Source: Nelumbo lutea (lineage: Eukaryota; Streptophyta; Magnoliopsida; Proteales; Nelumbonaceae). Taken from it: DNA of 64,000 nt. The DNA is taken from the NCBI GenBank assembly GCA_022828595.1, contig JAKGHH010000005.1, positions 69,125,655 through 69,189,654 of the forward strand. The letters run 5' to 3'. Below, piece after piece: positions 1 through 21,305 of this stretch (positions within the stretch are counted from its first letter, which is position 1; the number at the start of each line of letters is the position of its first letter). The position numbers were made by a program, and so were the translations under genes. The notes below the pieces were generated by a model. The model was not told the DNA's origin, searched no databases, and saw only the letters and a program-made list of their open reading frames with translations.

Positions 1-33
1 TGAAAATAAATTACAACAGAAGTATAGGGACTA

Positions 34-2546
34 TTGGATGAATTCAATGATGTAGTTCCAGAGGAATTACCAAATGAACTTCCTCCTATGAGAGATATAC
101 AACACCATATTGATTTTGTTCCAGGTGCTAGCCTACCTAACCTCCCACATTATAGCATGAGTCCTTGTGCAGTACCTGTCTTATTAACACCTAAAAAGGA
201 TGGCAGTTGGAGAATGTGTGTCAACAGCAGGGCCATTAACAAAACTACTATTGGGTACAAATTCCCCATTCCTAGGCTAGACGACATGCTAGACCACCTA
301 AGCAGAGCTATAGTTTTCTCAAAAACAGATCTCAGGAATGGATATCATCAAATCAGGATCCGTCCCAACACACTAGGGATGGCTTGTTCGAGTGGTTAGC
401 CATGCCCTTTGGGCTAACCAACGCACCCAACACATTCATGAGGCTGATGAACCAGGTATTGTGCCCATTCATTGGTAAATTTGTGGTAATCTATTTTGAT
501 GATATTTTGATATACAGCAAATCTATCACTAAGCATGCGGGACATATTAGGGAGGTCCTGCAAACATTGAGGGAAAATAAATTATATGCTAATTTGAAGA
601 AATGCATCTTTATGAATGATAATTTATTATTTCTGGGATTTATTATAAACAATGATGGAGTGAAAGTAGATGGGGAAAAAGTGAAAGCCATTAGGGAGTG
701 GCTGAGTCCATCCACTGTCACAGATGTCAGGCGATTTCATGGGTTGACAACATACTATAGGCGCTTTATTAAGAATTTTAGTATTATCATGTCTCCAATT
801 AATGAATACTTGAAAAATGGTAAATTTCAATGGGGAGAATAACAAGAGCAAAGTTTTGCTCTCATAAAAGAAAAATTATGTACTGTTTCTGTTCTTGCCT
901 TGTTAGACTTTAATAAATTATTTGAAATTGAATGTGATGCTAGTAGAGTTGGCATAGGGGCTGTATTACTGGGAAAAGTGGTTAGAGCCTTGAAGACATG
1001 GGAATACTATTTAATTGCAAAAGAATTTGTTCTCTATATTGACCACCAGACCCTAAAGTATCTTAGTAGGCAAAAGCAATTAAGAAGTGATTTACATGCC
1101 AGATGGTCTGCTTTCCTAGACAAGTTCCCATATAAAATTGTGTATAAGATAGGATAACAAAATAAAGTGGCTAATGCACTTAGTAGGCATGTAGCTCTCA
1201 TCAAGACCTTTAGTGTGGAGATTGTGGGTTTTGAGTGCCTAAAAGACTTATATGCCGAGGATGAAGACTTCCAACAAGTATGAGAGAAATATGTGAGTAA
1301 GCAGCCAACAGAAGACTTCTTTATTTATGATGGGCTTTATGAAAGGGGAACAGTTGTGTATCCCTTGCACTTCCCTCCGCAAAAAAATTATCATGGATAT
1401 GCATGGGGTGGATTAGCAGGACACTTGGGAATGAAAAAAATAGTAGAAGCAGTTAAAGGGTGATATTACTGGCCAAAATTAAGAAGGGACGTGTGTACCA
1501 TTGTAAGCAGGTGCTATGTTTGTCAGACAGCTAAGGGACAAACCCAGAACACAGGTCTCTACATGCCCCTACCCATTCCTACTATTATATGGGAAGACAT
1601 GTCCATGGACTTTGTGCTAGGCTTGCCAAAGACCCAGAGGAACATGGACTCCGTCTTCGTGGTGGTTGACAGATTCTAAAAAATGGCTCACTTCCTCCCA
1701 TACAAGAAAATAGCAAATGCATCCGCAACAGCCAAATTATTTTTCAGGGAGATTGTCCGCTTACATGGGGTATCCAAGACCATCACATCAGACCATGGCA
1801 CACGGTTCTTCAGTCACTTTTGGATGACCCTGTGGAGATTGTTTGATTCATCACTTAATTTCAGTAGTACAACTCATCCGCAGACAGATGGACAGACAAA
1901 AGTGGTAAACCGGACCTTAAGGAATTTAATTCGCAACATATGTCGGGAGAGGCCAAAACAGTGGGACTTCGCCATAGCCCAGGCTGAGTTCGCCTACAAC
2001 AATGCAGTGCACAGTTCTACAGGCAGACCCCCATTCTCCATCATGTACATGAAGGTCCCTAACCATGCACTGGATTTATTGAAGCTACCCAGAGTACCCA
2101 GCGCCAGTATCTCAGCAGAACAGATGGAAAAACAAATCCAATCCGTCCAAGAGGCCGTGAAGCAGAAGCTAGAGCAATCCAACGCCAAGTACAAGATGGC
2201 CGCAGACAAGCACCGCCGGCCTCAAGTGTTTGATGTAGGTGATGAGGTTATGGTCTACTTAAGGAAGGAAAGAATTCCCGTAGGTACTTATAACAAGCTG
2301 AAGCCTCGGAAGTATGGTCAATACAAGATCGTGAAGAAGATCAATGACAATGCCTATATAGTGGACCTACCAGATCATATGGGTATCTCCAAGACCTTCA
2401 ACGTTGCTGACCTTCACCGGTACCTGCCAGAAATATCACTTGCCTATCCTAGTCACAACTCGAAGTCAAGTTCTCTCCAAGTGGGGGAGAATGATGGAGG
2501 CCCATACCAAGAAAGCCCACCTCATCCTAAGGGGTGGCAACTCTAG
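34..2546 (+). pseudogene. Ty3/gypsy pol pseudogene (RT-RNase H-integrase)
   Basis: Remnant polyprotein of a plant gypsy element. The RT fingers/palm lie at 34-399, then a frameshift near 385-400 leads into the frame carrying the YFDD catalytic motif (about 494-505). RNase H begins near 918 with FEIECDAS. The integrase zinc-binding region includes GHLG (about 1420) and CYVC (about 1510). The integrase core runs about 1590-1950, with the conserved Asp in SMDFV and a second Asp in TSDHGTRF, and the frame ends near 2546. After the frameshift the frame is interrupted by stops near 840, 1155, 1281, 1461 and 1677, so no full polyprotein can be made. Base composition and decay fit an old insertion. 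Confidence 0.88.
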
Positions 2547-3075
2547 GATAAGGATAAGGCAAGATCCAAGAAGTCAAGATAGGGAAGGAGCCAAGAATCC
2601 AAGATTATCAAGATTAGTCCAAGAAAGATAAGCAAGACTCCTCCAAAGATTAGCAAGATAAGGTAAGACTCTTCCAAGATTATCAAGAAAGACTCCAAGA
2701 AGCATCAAGATTAGCAAGATAATCCAAGATTCATGCATCTAGGGAGATCGGACGGTGGAAATCAGGCAAAGAGGAATTCGATCATATCTAGATTAGATGT
2801 TTTGATCTATCCTAGTTGTTCTTTCCCAGTTCTTTTATAATTTCCAGTTCTTTTACAATTTCAATTTCTAGATGTATTATAAATACTGCTATTTTCCAGT
2901 TAATGAATCAATGCAGACTTCTCAATTTCCAGAATTTCTTCTTGTTCTCTTCTTCCTATTTTCGCCACCTTTTCTCTTTCCTAGAGAATTCGGTGCTCTT
3001 CGCTAGAAACTAGCAAATGCCCGATGCTTGTATAACCAGTTCCGATTTTCCATTACTTCCACGCTGCATCACACA
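2492..3075 (+). repeat. 3' LTR of the gypsy element
   Basis: A purine-rich tract (AAGTGGGGGAGAA, 2479-2491) is followed by TGATGG, the usual PPT-LTR junction. The segment contains short reiterated CAAGATTA-like units at 2560-2740, a TATA-like TATTATAAATA near 2875, and a pyrimidine-rich stretch downstream. The pol frame runs about 50 nt past the PPT. The right end is uncertain, between about 3010 and 3110, because the partner LTR is outside the window. Confidence 0.55.
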
Positions 3076-4025
3076 TTCTGTTCTTCAATCTCAAACAAAG
3101 GGGAAGCAGCGGCCGAAGGAGGAAGAAAGCAGCAGCTAATGCTTGGGTTTTGGGTTGATAACGACGGGGTAATTTTGGTATTGCAAAATGGACAGAAAAT
3201 AATAAAGGGTAAAATGGTAAATTAACGATGTCCGTGAAGTGAAGTTATTGTTATCTTACTGAGATGGTGAGTTTTTGACGTTAAATGAGGATGAGTTTAA
3301 GAAAAATGCCGATGGGTTTTAGTTGGTGATACGCACCAACAGATTATTCAATCGCCACGTCATCCTTCCACGTATTACAAAGTAAAGACCTTACACAAGT
3401 CGTACATGGGAAAATCAATGGCGACGTCGTAATCGGATTCGGATCGATTAGGAAGGGCTTCGACCACTAATTACAACTGTTATCTGTCGAAAGAAAAGTT
3501 CTCTCGAACTTGCAGCCCAATAATCCTAGTTTTGTAAAATTACAAATTTTGGCAGAAGAACGTCAAGGAAAACGATGATAGTAAGGTCAGAAGAGTCATT
3601 TACTATACTATGCTTACAGGTTCAGGAAACCTTCGAGTTCGAACGAGACGACAGTGAGAAGCGTGTATCTTCTCCAGAAGCTTCTTCTCTCTTCTTGTTT
3701 TCTCTTTCACACCTCTCTCTCTCTTCGCGCCAAAACCCTAAACCTTCATTTCTGTGATTTAATAACTGATTTTGTAAAGAAGCTTAAACCTCGTCTAGTC
3801 CAACTCTCGGAGGTTCGTTAATCCTCTTTTTCCAGTTGAGAGGATTGCTCTTCGAGTTTCCCTATTTCGCTAGAGAAATATTTCCAGAAGTTGAAGGCTT
3901 TTGCCGGATTCATTTGGCGCCTAAATTATAAAGATAGGTTTTTTATTGTGAACTTTTGGTTTTGTAGGAAAAAGAAAACGAAAACCGTAGAACATCTAAA
4001 ACCTTGAACCGCCTGGAGGAACAGT
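3076..4025 (+). promoter_or_regulatory. Upstream region and 5' leader of the mitochondrial Hsp70 gene
   Basis: No coding sequence is recognised here. A CT-rich stretch (about 3685-3740) and a CAAAACCCTAAACC telo-box-like motif near 3730 are typical of leaders of plant housekeeping and translation or mitochondrial genes. A two-unit heat-shock-element-like inverted motif GAAGCTTC lies at 3677-3684; a third unit in phase is not present, so heat inducibility is only a possibility. The transcription start cannot be fixed from sequence. Confidence 0.4.
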
Positions 4026-7000
4026 ATGGCGACTTCGGTTCTTCTTAGATCGTTGAAGCGTTCATCTTATCTTTCTGCTTATGGATCCGTATGTCTTCTC
4101 GACCAAGTCCTCGAATTGTTTTCATCTCACGAGTAACCATTTCTTCGTGTTGTGTGATTGCTTGGTTTTCACTTGTTAGCGAGATAGGCTATCTGATCCA
4201 TATCAGTATTGTATTCTGTTAATTGGAATTGGCTTTATTTTTTCAAAATTTAGTCAGAAGCTTCAAATTGCTTATAGTTTTCTTGATTTTCATATAATTG
4301 GGATAAGGACATAGGGCTTTGTAAAAGTGAGTTGTAATTGATTCTTCTTTTTTCTTTTAGCAATGGATTTTTTTTTTAATAATGCAGTGATGATGAAGCT
4401 CCTTTTCCTTGATTGATAATAGTATCCCTTAGGGGATTTTTTTTTTACTGAAGAAAGTATTGATGCTGCTGTTGATGTTTCTGTGTCCCAAAATCACAGA
4501 CTGATAAAAAATGTCTCTTTTTATTTAATTCCTACCTCTAAGATGAATCACTTTTTTTATTTTCATTACTACGCGTTATTTTTTCCCGTTATTTTTTTTC
4601 TCTTACAATTACACGAATAGAAATTAAAAATGCATTAGAAGAATCAAAACGGGAAAAATTAACGTGAAGTAATGAAAATAAAAAAAGAGATTCATCTAAG
4701 AGGTAGGAGTTAAATAAAAAGAAGGTAGTATGTTATTATTTGGCTAGCGGTGAACAAAAGTTTATGTTGCATTACTGAAGCCAATTCCTATGCACTACTG
4801 TATTAAACCATCCAGTTCCATTGGATATAAATAGTAACTGAACATTTGGTCATTAGCATTATTGAACGGATTTTAGTCAACCAAGTGAAGATAGCATTAG
4901 GTGACAAGATTTAGACTATTCTCGTTTTTATCAATTAAATTTCTAATACATCATTCTGAACATGAAACTTTAACTTTTATAAAACATCGTTCGTCTTGAA
5001 CCAACTGGGGAAACTTGAATAACTTGTTCATTGACATTTTTTTCCCTCTATTTTGGTTGTCCTGTGCAGTTGACTGGCAGTGCTAAGAGCTCATGGACCA
5101 GTGCTGCATTGGGTTATAAGTGGGCAAATTTGTCCAGACCATTCAGGTATTTTCTACTGGGTTTGGTTGCGTTATTGCTTTTAATCATGCGCTTCTTTGT
5201 TAACTGGGGATGATTTTTGTAACGATCCAGCTCAAGGCCTGCTGGGAATGATGTTATTGGTATCGACTTGGGTACCACCAACTCATGCGTTGCAGTTATG
5301 GAAGGAAAGGTTGAATTTCGTCCTGAAAGATTCACTTGTTAGATTTTCTATAACATCCTAAATAAGATGTTTCATTTCTTTTCATGGAGCTTTATCTGAT
5401 TCTTACTTTTGTTTTTTTGTTTTGTTTTATTTTATTTTATTTTATTTTCATGTTCCTGATTACTGCAAATTTTCTGGTGCAGACTGCAAAAGTTATTGAA
5501 AATTCTGAAGGAGCTCGGACTACACCTTCTGTGGTTGCCTTCAACCAGAAGGGTGAGCTCCTTGTAGGAACTCCTGCCAAACGTCAGGCTGTGACAAATC
5601 CTACGAATACTTTATTTGGAACTAAACGACTTATTGGCAGAAGGTTTGATGACCCTCAGACACAGAAAGAAATGAAGATGGTTCCATACAAGATAGTTAA
5701 GGCTCCTAATGGTGATGCCTGGGTTGAGGCCAACGGACAACAGTACTCGCCAAGCCAGATCGGGGCTTTTGTTCTGACTAAGATGAAAGAAACTGCAGAA
5801 TCTTACCTTGGGAAGTCTGTTTCCAAAGCTGTGATTACTGTCCCAGCTTATTTCAATGATGCACAAAGACAAGCAACAAAGGATGCAGGAAGAATTGCTG
5901 GTCTAGATGTACAGAGAATTATTAATGAACCAACAGCTGCTGCATTGTCATATGGCTTGAATAACAAAGAGGGTCTAATAGCTGTCTTTGATCTTGGTGG
6001 TGGAACTTTCGATGTTTCTATTCTAGAAATCTCAAATGGTGTTTTTGAGGTACTTAATTCATCTCTTTCCTTTTGGTTCTCCCAATTTAGGATTTTATCA
6101 TCTCTTTTATTTCTCTCAAATCTTTCTCCTCCTTCAGGTCAAAGCAACAAATGGTGATACTTTCTTGGGTGGGGAGGACTTTGACAATGCTCTGTTAGAA
6201 TTTCTGGTGAGCGAGTTCAAAAGAACAGAAGGGATTGATCTTTCAAAGGACAGGTTGGCCCTGCAGAGACTTCGAGAAGCAGCGGAGAAAGCTAAAATAG
6301 AACTTTCATCCACATCCCAGACTGAAATCAACCTGCCATTCATCACTGCTGATGCATCAGGTGCAAAGCACATGAACATCACATTGACTAGATCAAAGTT
6401 TGAGAGTTTGGTTAACCACTTGGTTGAGAGGACCAGAAACCCATGTAAGAATTGTTTGAAGGATGCTGGCATATCCATCAAGGATGTGGATGAAGTTCTT
6501 CTGGTTGGAGGAATGACCCGTGTGCCAAAGGTACAAGAAGTAGTTGCAGGGATCTTTGGCAAGAGTCCAAGCAAAGGGGTGAATCCAGATGAGGCGGTTG
6601 CTATGGGAGCTGCAATTCAGGGTGGCATCCTTCGTGGTGATGTTAAGGAGCTGCTGCTTTTAGATGTTACTCCCCTATCCCTTGGTATTGAGACTCTTGG
6701 TGGTATCTTCACTAGGTTGATCAACCGAAATACAACCATTCCCACAAAGAAGAGCCAGGTTAGTCTGCATGTCCAAATTTTGATCACTCAAGAAAATTTA
6801 AATTAATGTTTGTTTATTACATACATAGGTTTTCCTTTTGACCAGGCTAGTATGCTTAATTTAGGCAATTTAAGCATAGATTTAGTGTTGATTTAGGGTT
6901 CCCGCTTTTGGGCTTGGGTATTTATGCTACTGCTTGGCCCAGCCTGAGCCCACTGAAAATCCAGGTTGGGTTATTTGCATTTGGGCATCATGCTGATACG

Positions 7001-9622
7001 AGACATAGTAGAAACTTGTATCATATGATGATGAATATTGTGGAGCACTTTCATGCTTTGTATATATTAAAATTCCAATTGCATTTAGTAAATATAAGTT
7101 TGTAAAATTGACACTTTAAAAATTAGTTTAGTATGAAAGGATGATATAAGCATACTAAATGGGATGTCCATACTTGTACCTAGGTCCATGTCTGTATTTG
7201 CATTTGGGCATCATAGGTATCTATCTATTCCTTTGTAGCAGACTTTCAAAAAACAGCCCAGAAACAGAATCTGGCAGGTCAGTGGTTCAACTGATTCAAC
7301 CCTTAGTTAATCTTGTAAGACTCAGACTAGACTGGATGGTTGGATTGTCGGACTTAGAAACCAGAGGGAAATATGAAATTTTCAATCCTAGATTTTAGTT
7401 TTCCCAAAAACCATCATCATCCATGCCTTTTCCCAACTATATGGGGTCAGTTACATGAATCCTGTTTCACCAATCCTTATTGCCATATACACTGTTAAAC
7501 CGTGAGTGCTTAAATCATTTCTTACTACTACCCAAATCGTCTGATCCACTATTAACCCAAGCAAACCATCTAAGCACTAGCTATGTTTTAGTGACCCCGC
7601 TGGCTTTCAACAACCCACCTGGGCCACCACTTCATAATGTATTATAAAATTAATATTAGGGGAGTTCAACTCACTTCTTATTTACAAAGAATTGCATATT
7701 ACCATTTAAGCCACAATAAAATTTGTGTTTATTTTGTTTATTTAACTAGAGAATGACCCGTACTAAGTACAGAGCAACTACAACTACAGTAGCATTTAGT
7801 TTGAAATTTACAATTTAATTATAAAAAAAATAAATTAGAAAAATTAATATGGGTCTTACATCTTTGTAATTCACAATGTATTATGACTTATTTTTGTTTG
7901 AAAATCACTATTAATTTAAGAAATTAAATGAGGTCTTGTTTGTAAACAGTAATCCAATTTAATTGGTATTTACTATTTATTTGATAAATTTATTTTTAGT
8001 TTTTTGCGTTTTTTTTTATAAATAGCCATGTCTGTATCGCTTCAAAGTGGATTGAATGTGTTTGAATAAACCACTTCTAAGGTAGTTATTCTATTTGAAA
8101 GTGGAATTAACCACTTTTGAGATCCTTTTTTCTAAAAAATTGGAGTGCCACGTGTCTGAATGGAGGGATTGTTGACTGACCACATTCCTTTAATATATAT
8201 ATATACACTACAAGATATGTATTGTCAGTGATTAATGGTCACTTTTCTAATCTTCATTCAAGTCTTAAAACATGGTCGCTGTTGTCACAAATAAAATAAA
8301 AAATGAATCAATTTGCAAAAAATTTACAGAAAATTGGCATGTCTCTAATATTAAATATTTCATATTAAAAGCAAGTGGTGATTAATGAAAATTATTATTT
8401 ATCAATAATGGAAATGGTTCAAAAACACAAGTAGTGATTTAGTATCTGACCTGTGACCTGCTGACTAGTCTGCTGATACAACCGGATGGGTCACCAGGGC
8501 GCTGATCAAGTTGATGCTTTTTTTGGGGGGAAGTGGACCTAAAAACATGGCTGGGTGACTCATGACTGTTCAAACAGTTAGATCGCAGTTTGAAAACGCA
8601 TTGATTGCTTTGCAGAGCTATTTCTGATTACATATTTTTTTAATATAAAATTAGATAAAAAATAATTATTACATGTAAATTATGTAAAATATACAAAACA
8701 ATTATTAAGAAATGTACATAAAAGTAATAACGGCATATATTAGTACTTATTTTTGGTCCATTCTGGTTGGGTTGGAACCACCTTGATACACACTGCTGTG
8801 TTTAAACCAGCAGGGAAATTGTCACCCCAAGGATGGGTGGTTAGCACAGTTATGGCCTTATGAGGGAATGCTGACACTAGTGGAAAATAGAAGTATTTGA
8901 GCCAGTACCATGAATAATATAGACTTGGATCAGTTTGCACCCCGTGGAATCTGGTCATCCCTACTACTGAATTCATCATCCGCAACTGACTGGTGCATTT
9001 GAATTCTCAGGTGTTCTCAACAGCAGCTGACAACCAGACTCAGGTGGGCGTACGGGTGCTGCAAGGTGAGCGTGAGATGGCAGCTGACAACAAGCTCTTG
9101 GGTGAGTTTGAGCTTGTAGGTATTCCACCTGCACCTAGGGGCATGCCCCAGATTGAAGTCACATTCGACATCGATGCCAATGGGATTGTCACTGTTTCTG
9201 CGAAGGACAAAGCCACCGGCAAAGAACAACAGATTACAATCAGATCATCTGGAGGGCTTTCTGAGGATGAGATCGAGAAAATGGTAAAGGAGGCCGAGTT
9301 ACATGCTCAAAAGGACAAGGAGAGAAAAGAATTGATCGATATTAAGAATACTGCAGATACAACCATCTATAGCATAGAGAAAAGTCTTTCTGAATACAGA
9401 GAAAAGATCCCCAGTGAGGTTTCGTCAGAGATTGAATCTGCCGTGGCAGATCTTAGGAAGTCGATGGCAGGCGAAGACATCAATGAAATAAAATCCAAGC
9501 TGGATGCTGCAAACAAAGCCGTTTCAAAGATTGGTCAGCATATGGCAGGTAACTCCAGTACTTCAGGGTCTCAAGGTGGTGACCAGGCCCAGGAGGCAGA
9601 ATACGAGGAAGTAAAGAAGTAG
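4026..9622 (+). CDS. mtHSC70: Mitochondrial heat-shock protein 70 (matrix Hsp70/DnaK type)
   Basis: ATP-dependent chaperone of the mitochondrial matrix that drives protein import and folding. Exons: 4026-4088, 5070-5146, 5231-5309, 5483-6049, 6138-6758, 9011-9622. All junctions are GT-AG and join in frame to 672 codons, close to the roughly 680 residues usual in plants. Residues 1-50 are Arg/Ser/Leu-rich without acidic clusters, as expected of a matrix presequence. The nucleotide-binding domain carries IDLGTTNSC (57-65), the mitochondrial [14 protein letters not shown] region, [21 protein letters not shown] (243-252) and [12 protein letters not shown]. The substrate domain follows, then a charged C terminus ending EEVKK, typical of plant mitochondrial Hsp70. 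No disabling change was seen. Intron 5 (6759-9010) is unusually long. The neighbour CIPK8 is convergent. Confidence 0.95.
4514..4732. repeat. Foldback (inverted-repeat) element in Hsp70 intron 1
   Basis: Two arms of about 75 bp are near-perfect reverse complements. The left arm runs from TCTCTTTTTATTTAATTCC to CCCGTT; the right arm starts AACGGGAAAAATTAA and ends TTAAATAAAAAGA. They are separated by a short AT-rich loop. This fits a MITE-like foldback insertion, and the intronic RNA would form a long hairpin. No clear target-site duplication was found. Confidence 0.7.
6759..9010 (+). other. Long intron 5 of mitochondrial Hsp70
   Basis: The 2.25-kb intron is bounded by CAG|GTTAGT and TTCTCAG|GTG. 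It is AT-rich and lacks coding signal; the short open frames inside it match nothing I recognise. A possible small CACTA-type element at 8206-8436 is listed separately. The rest reads as unique or decayed repeat sequence. Confidence 0.6.
8206..8436. mobile_element. Possible non-autonomous CACTA (En/Spm-like) element
   Basis: The segment begins CACTACAAGATATG, which resembles plant CACTA termini, and ends ACAAGTAGTG. It lies inside Hsp70 intron 5. Only the outermost CACTA/TAGTG bases pair well, and the 3-bp flanks (ATA versus ATT) do not match exactly, so this is a tentative call. Confidence 0.35.
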
Positions 9623-11834
9623 ATATAGTAGGTCCCAAGGTGTCGAGAATTTTACAGGTATCTCGTATTTTTGTTGAATGCTTGTAGGGGTTTTTGGCTA
9701 TCATGCATAAGCATTAAAACTGGCGATTACAATAACTGTTTAGAAAGGGAGCCGTTACCAGCTTCAATTTTTTTTTTCTTTTTTTTTTCACACGGGATTT
9801 TTTTTTATCAATAACCACAGATTTCATTAAATGGAATTAAACTTAGAAAGCAAAGGACCTAGGGTATCTTTTAACTCCCCGGTAGTTGGGAAAGCACCGA
9901 AATCGGTTTCAGTCGATGCAAGGCCTGTTCGAACAGCCTTTGTTACCTTGCATTGAGAATATCGCCCCATAAAATAAAATACATAGGTACGGAGATATTC
10001 CCAGTGTATGGCTGTAAAGGTTGTTCGAACGGGCCTTTATACTGACTGAAGCCGATTTTTTTAGGGGTTAGATCGATGTTTCTTCACTGTAATCGGGATG
10101 ATTTGAGCGAGATCCCAACTCGAAAGAGAATAGACTTTAGGAGTTCCTTGCCTTGTGAAATTGAAAGTACAAGGCTCCTGCCACTTTTAAGTTTTTATTG
10201 AGTTTAGAAAAAACTATTGTTCAGTAATCTGAATTTTAGGGGTTGTTTCAAGTCAGTTCTTGAACTTTAAAACATGTCTATACAATACTCGGATTTTCAA
10301 TATTAGTTAATTTTGGAAAATGTCAAAATTACCTATAAACCAGTTTGGTGGCATTCTTGCCTCTTAGTGATGACCGAGGCCTAAGGTCAACAAATGCGGA
10401 CGTCACTCGCCTATCTTGTTGCTATTTGTTTAACATTCGGTTCCAAAATTTCTTATTAAAAATATAGTTAAAAAATTAGAATCTTAGTGATTGACTGATG
10501 GATTGGAAGTTTAGAACATGTGAAAGTCAGAATTGGGCCTGAGGCCTTATGTTGGGCTCGGGGTTGGGATACACTCGGATTAATCAACCAACCCACGTTG
10601 AAATTTAACGTCGTTGTGGGATGTGGTGCCACCTTCTCGTTTCAAGGTAGAAAGAACTGGGAGGTGGTGAGGTTGGGAGGAAAGGTAATTTTGATATTTT
10701 CAAAAGTTGAGTGGCGCATGTTATGTGATATGGATAACTGACTTGAACCAAACAATTTTCTGTCGAGTTTATTTTCAAGTTCCAACCGGACTCGCTTAAA
10801 CCATTGTTGGTTCTATTATCGGACCCTGGTGCACGGAATCGTCCCGGTTCACGTTTGAAACGCGAGATAAAATAATTGGCATTGTTCAATGAGCCGTAGA
10901 TGATGCATCATCTCTTAAATATTTGTTTTCCGCCTATTTTAGAGAAAAAACAAATGCAGCCTACAAAATCCAATACCGAGAATATCATAGGCCCTGAACA
11001 TGCGAACGTGATGAAGATTGACGCATTAAGCGTTTTCTATCATGGCTTAAAAAAAGTGTTCATTATTTTTCTAGGGCCTTTGCCTTTTTTTTTATGAGTT
11101 CTAGGGCCTTGGGCCTTTGCCATTCGAGCCAAGCAATTGCGTACTTACAGTGCAATTTTTTTTTTTTTTTGTTCGAAACTGAAATTCATTAAAGCAACAC
11201 AGTACAGGAAACTAGAAAGTGGAAACAGACCCCCCCAAATCTTCAAGTCTCTAACTACATAACACATAACCAGATTACCCACTACTAAATACACAAACAC
11301 ACAATCTACCAAGTACCTACAAATTGAAAAGAAACAACAAAACAAGGCCAGCACACTTCACATAAAATCCGACTGAGCTACAAGCTTAGGCACGCCTGTA
11401 GAGCATCCAGCAGCTATAAAGGAGGCTGATTCTCCAGTAACAAAGGATCTCCAAAATCTTTGGAAACGAGCAAACGAGCAGCTTCATTGTTCTTCCTTTG
11501 AAGTATAAACATGCATAAATTTCACTTTGATCGATTTGGAGAGTTGATTAATATCCTTGACTGGAACCCATAAATCAGAAAGAGAGCCAATTATATCGAT
11601 TCAGTGTAAATTTCCAAGTAAAATTGGCCAACGAACATTTGAAACTTCCATACAAGGAATTACGTTAGTTTTACCTCGCAATAAACAAAAATTATCTACT
11701 GCATCTCACAACCATCAAGTGACTACAATGCCAAAAGATGGCCAAAATCAGCACGATTCTTTTCTAGGGTGGGAATTAGAAAGTTTCTTTGTAATTAGAT
11801 AGTAAATCTCATATGAGCTTACAAGAAACAAAAG
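9623..11834. other. Intergenic region between convergent Hsp70 and CIPK8
   Basis: It contains the two 3' untranslated regions, which converge, and one foldback element (9899-10059). The middle part (10100-11500) shows no supported gene; open frames near 10520-10890 are short, overlap on both strands and match nothing recognised. A poly-T tract at 11157-11170 may be the tail of an old retroposed sequence. Confidence 0.6.
9899..10059. mobile_element. Foldback MITE, GAGTCC-type family (degenerate)
   Basis: Left arm GAAATCGGTTTCAGTC...GAATATC and right arm GATATTC...GACTGAAGCCGATTTT are reverse complements over about 65 bp, with the palindromic GTTCGAAC centred in each arm. The termini resemble the better preserved copy at 35780-35956 (GAGTCCGACTTCAGTC). 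No target duplication is visible at this copy. Confidence 0.7.

Positions 11835-21305
<9,471 letters not shown>

Larger units (their letters stand above)
1..3075 (+). mobile_element. Ty3/gypsy LTR retrotransposon, 3' part, decayed
   Basis: The window opens inside the pol region of a Ty3/gypsy element. The order reverse transcriptase, RNase H, integrase, purine-rich tract, LTR is the gypsy order; in copia elements integrase comes first. The 5' LTR, primer-binding site, gag and protease would lie left of the window. One frameshift and several in-frame stops make it non-autonomous. The right boundary is approximate because no second LTR is available for comparison. Confidence 0.85.

Noticed and set aside
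10520..10889. Overlapping frames between Hsp70 and CIPK8
   Set aside because: Short, on both strands, no recognised motif, no splice-consistent extension.
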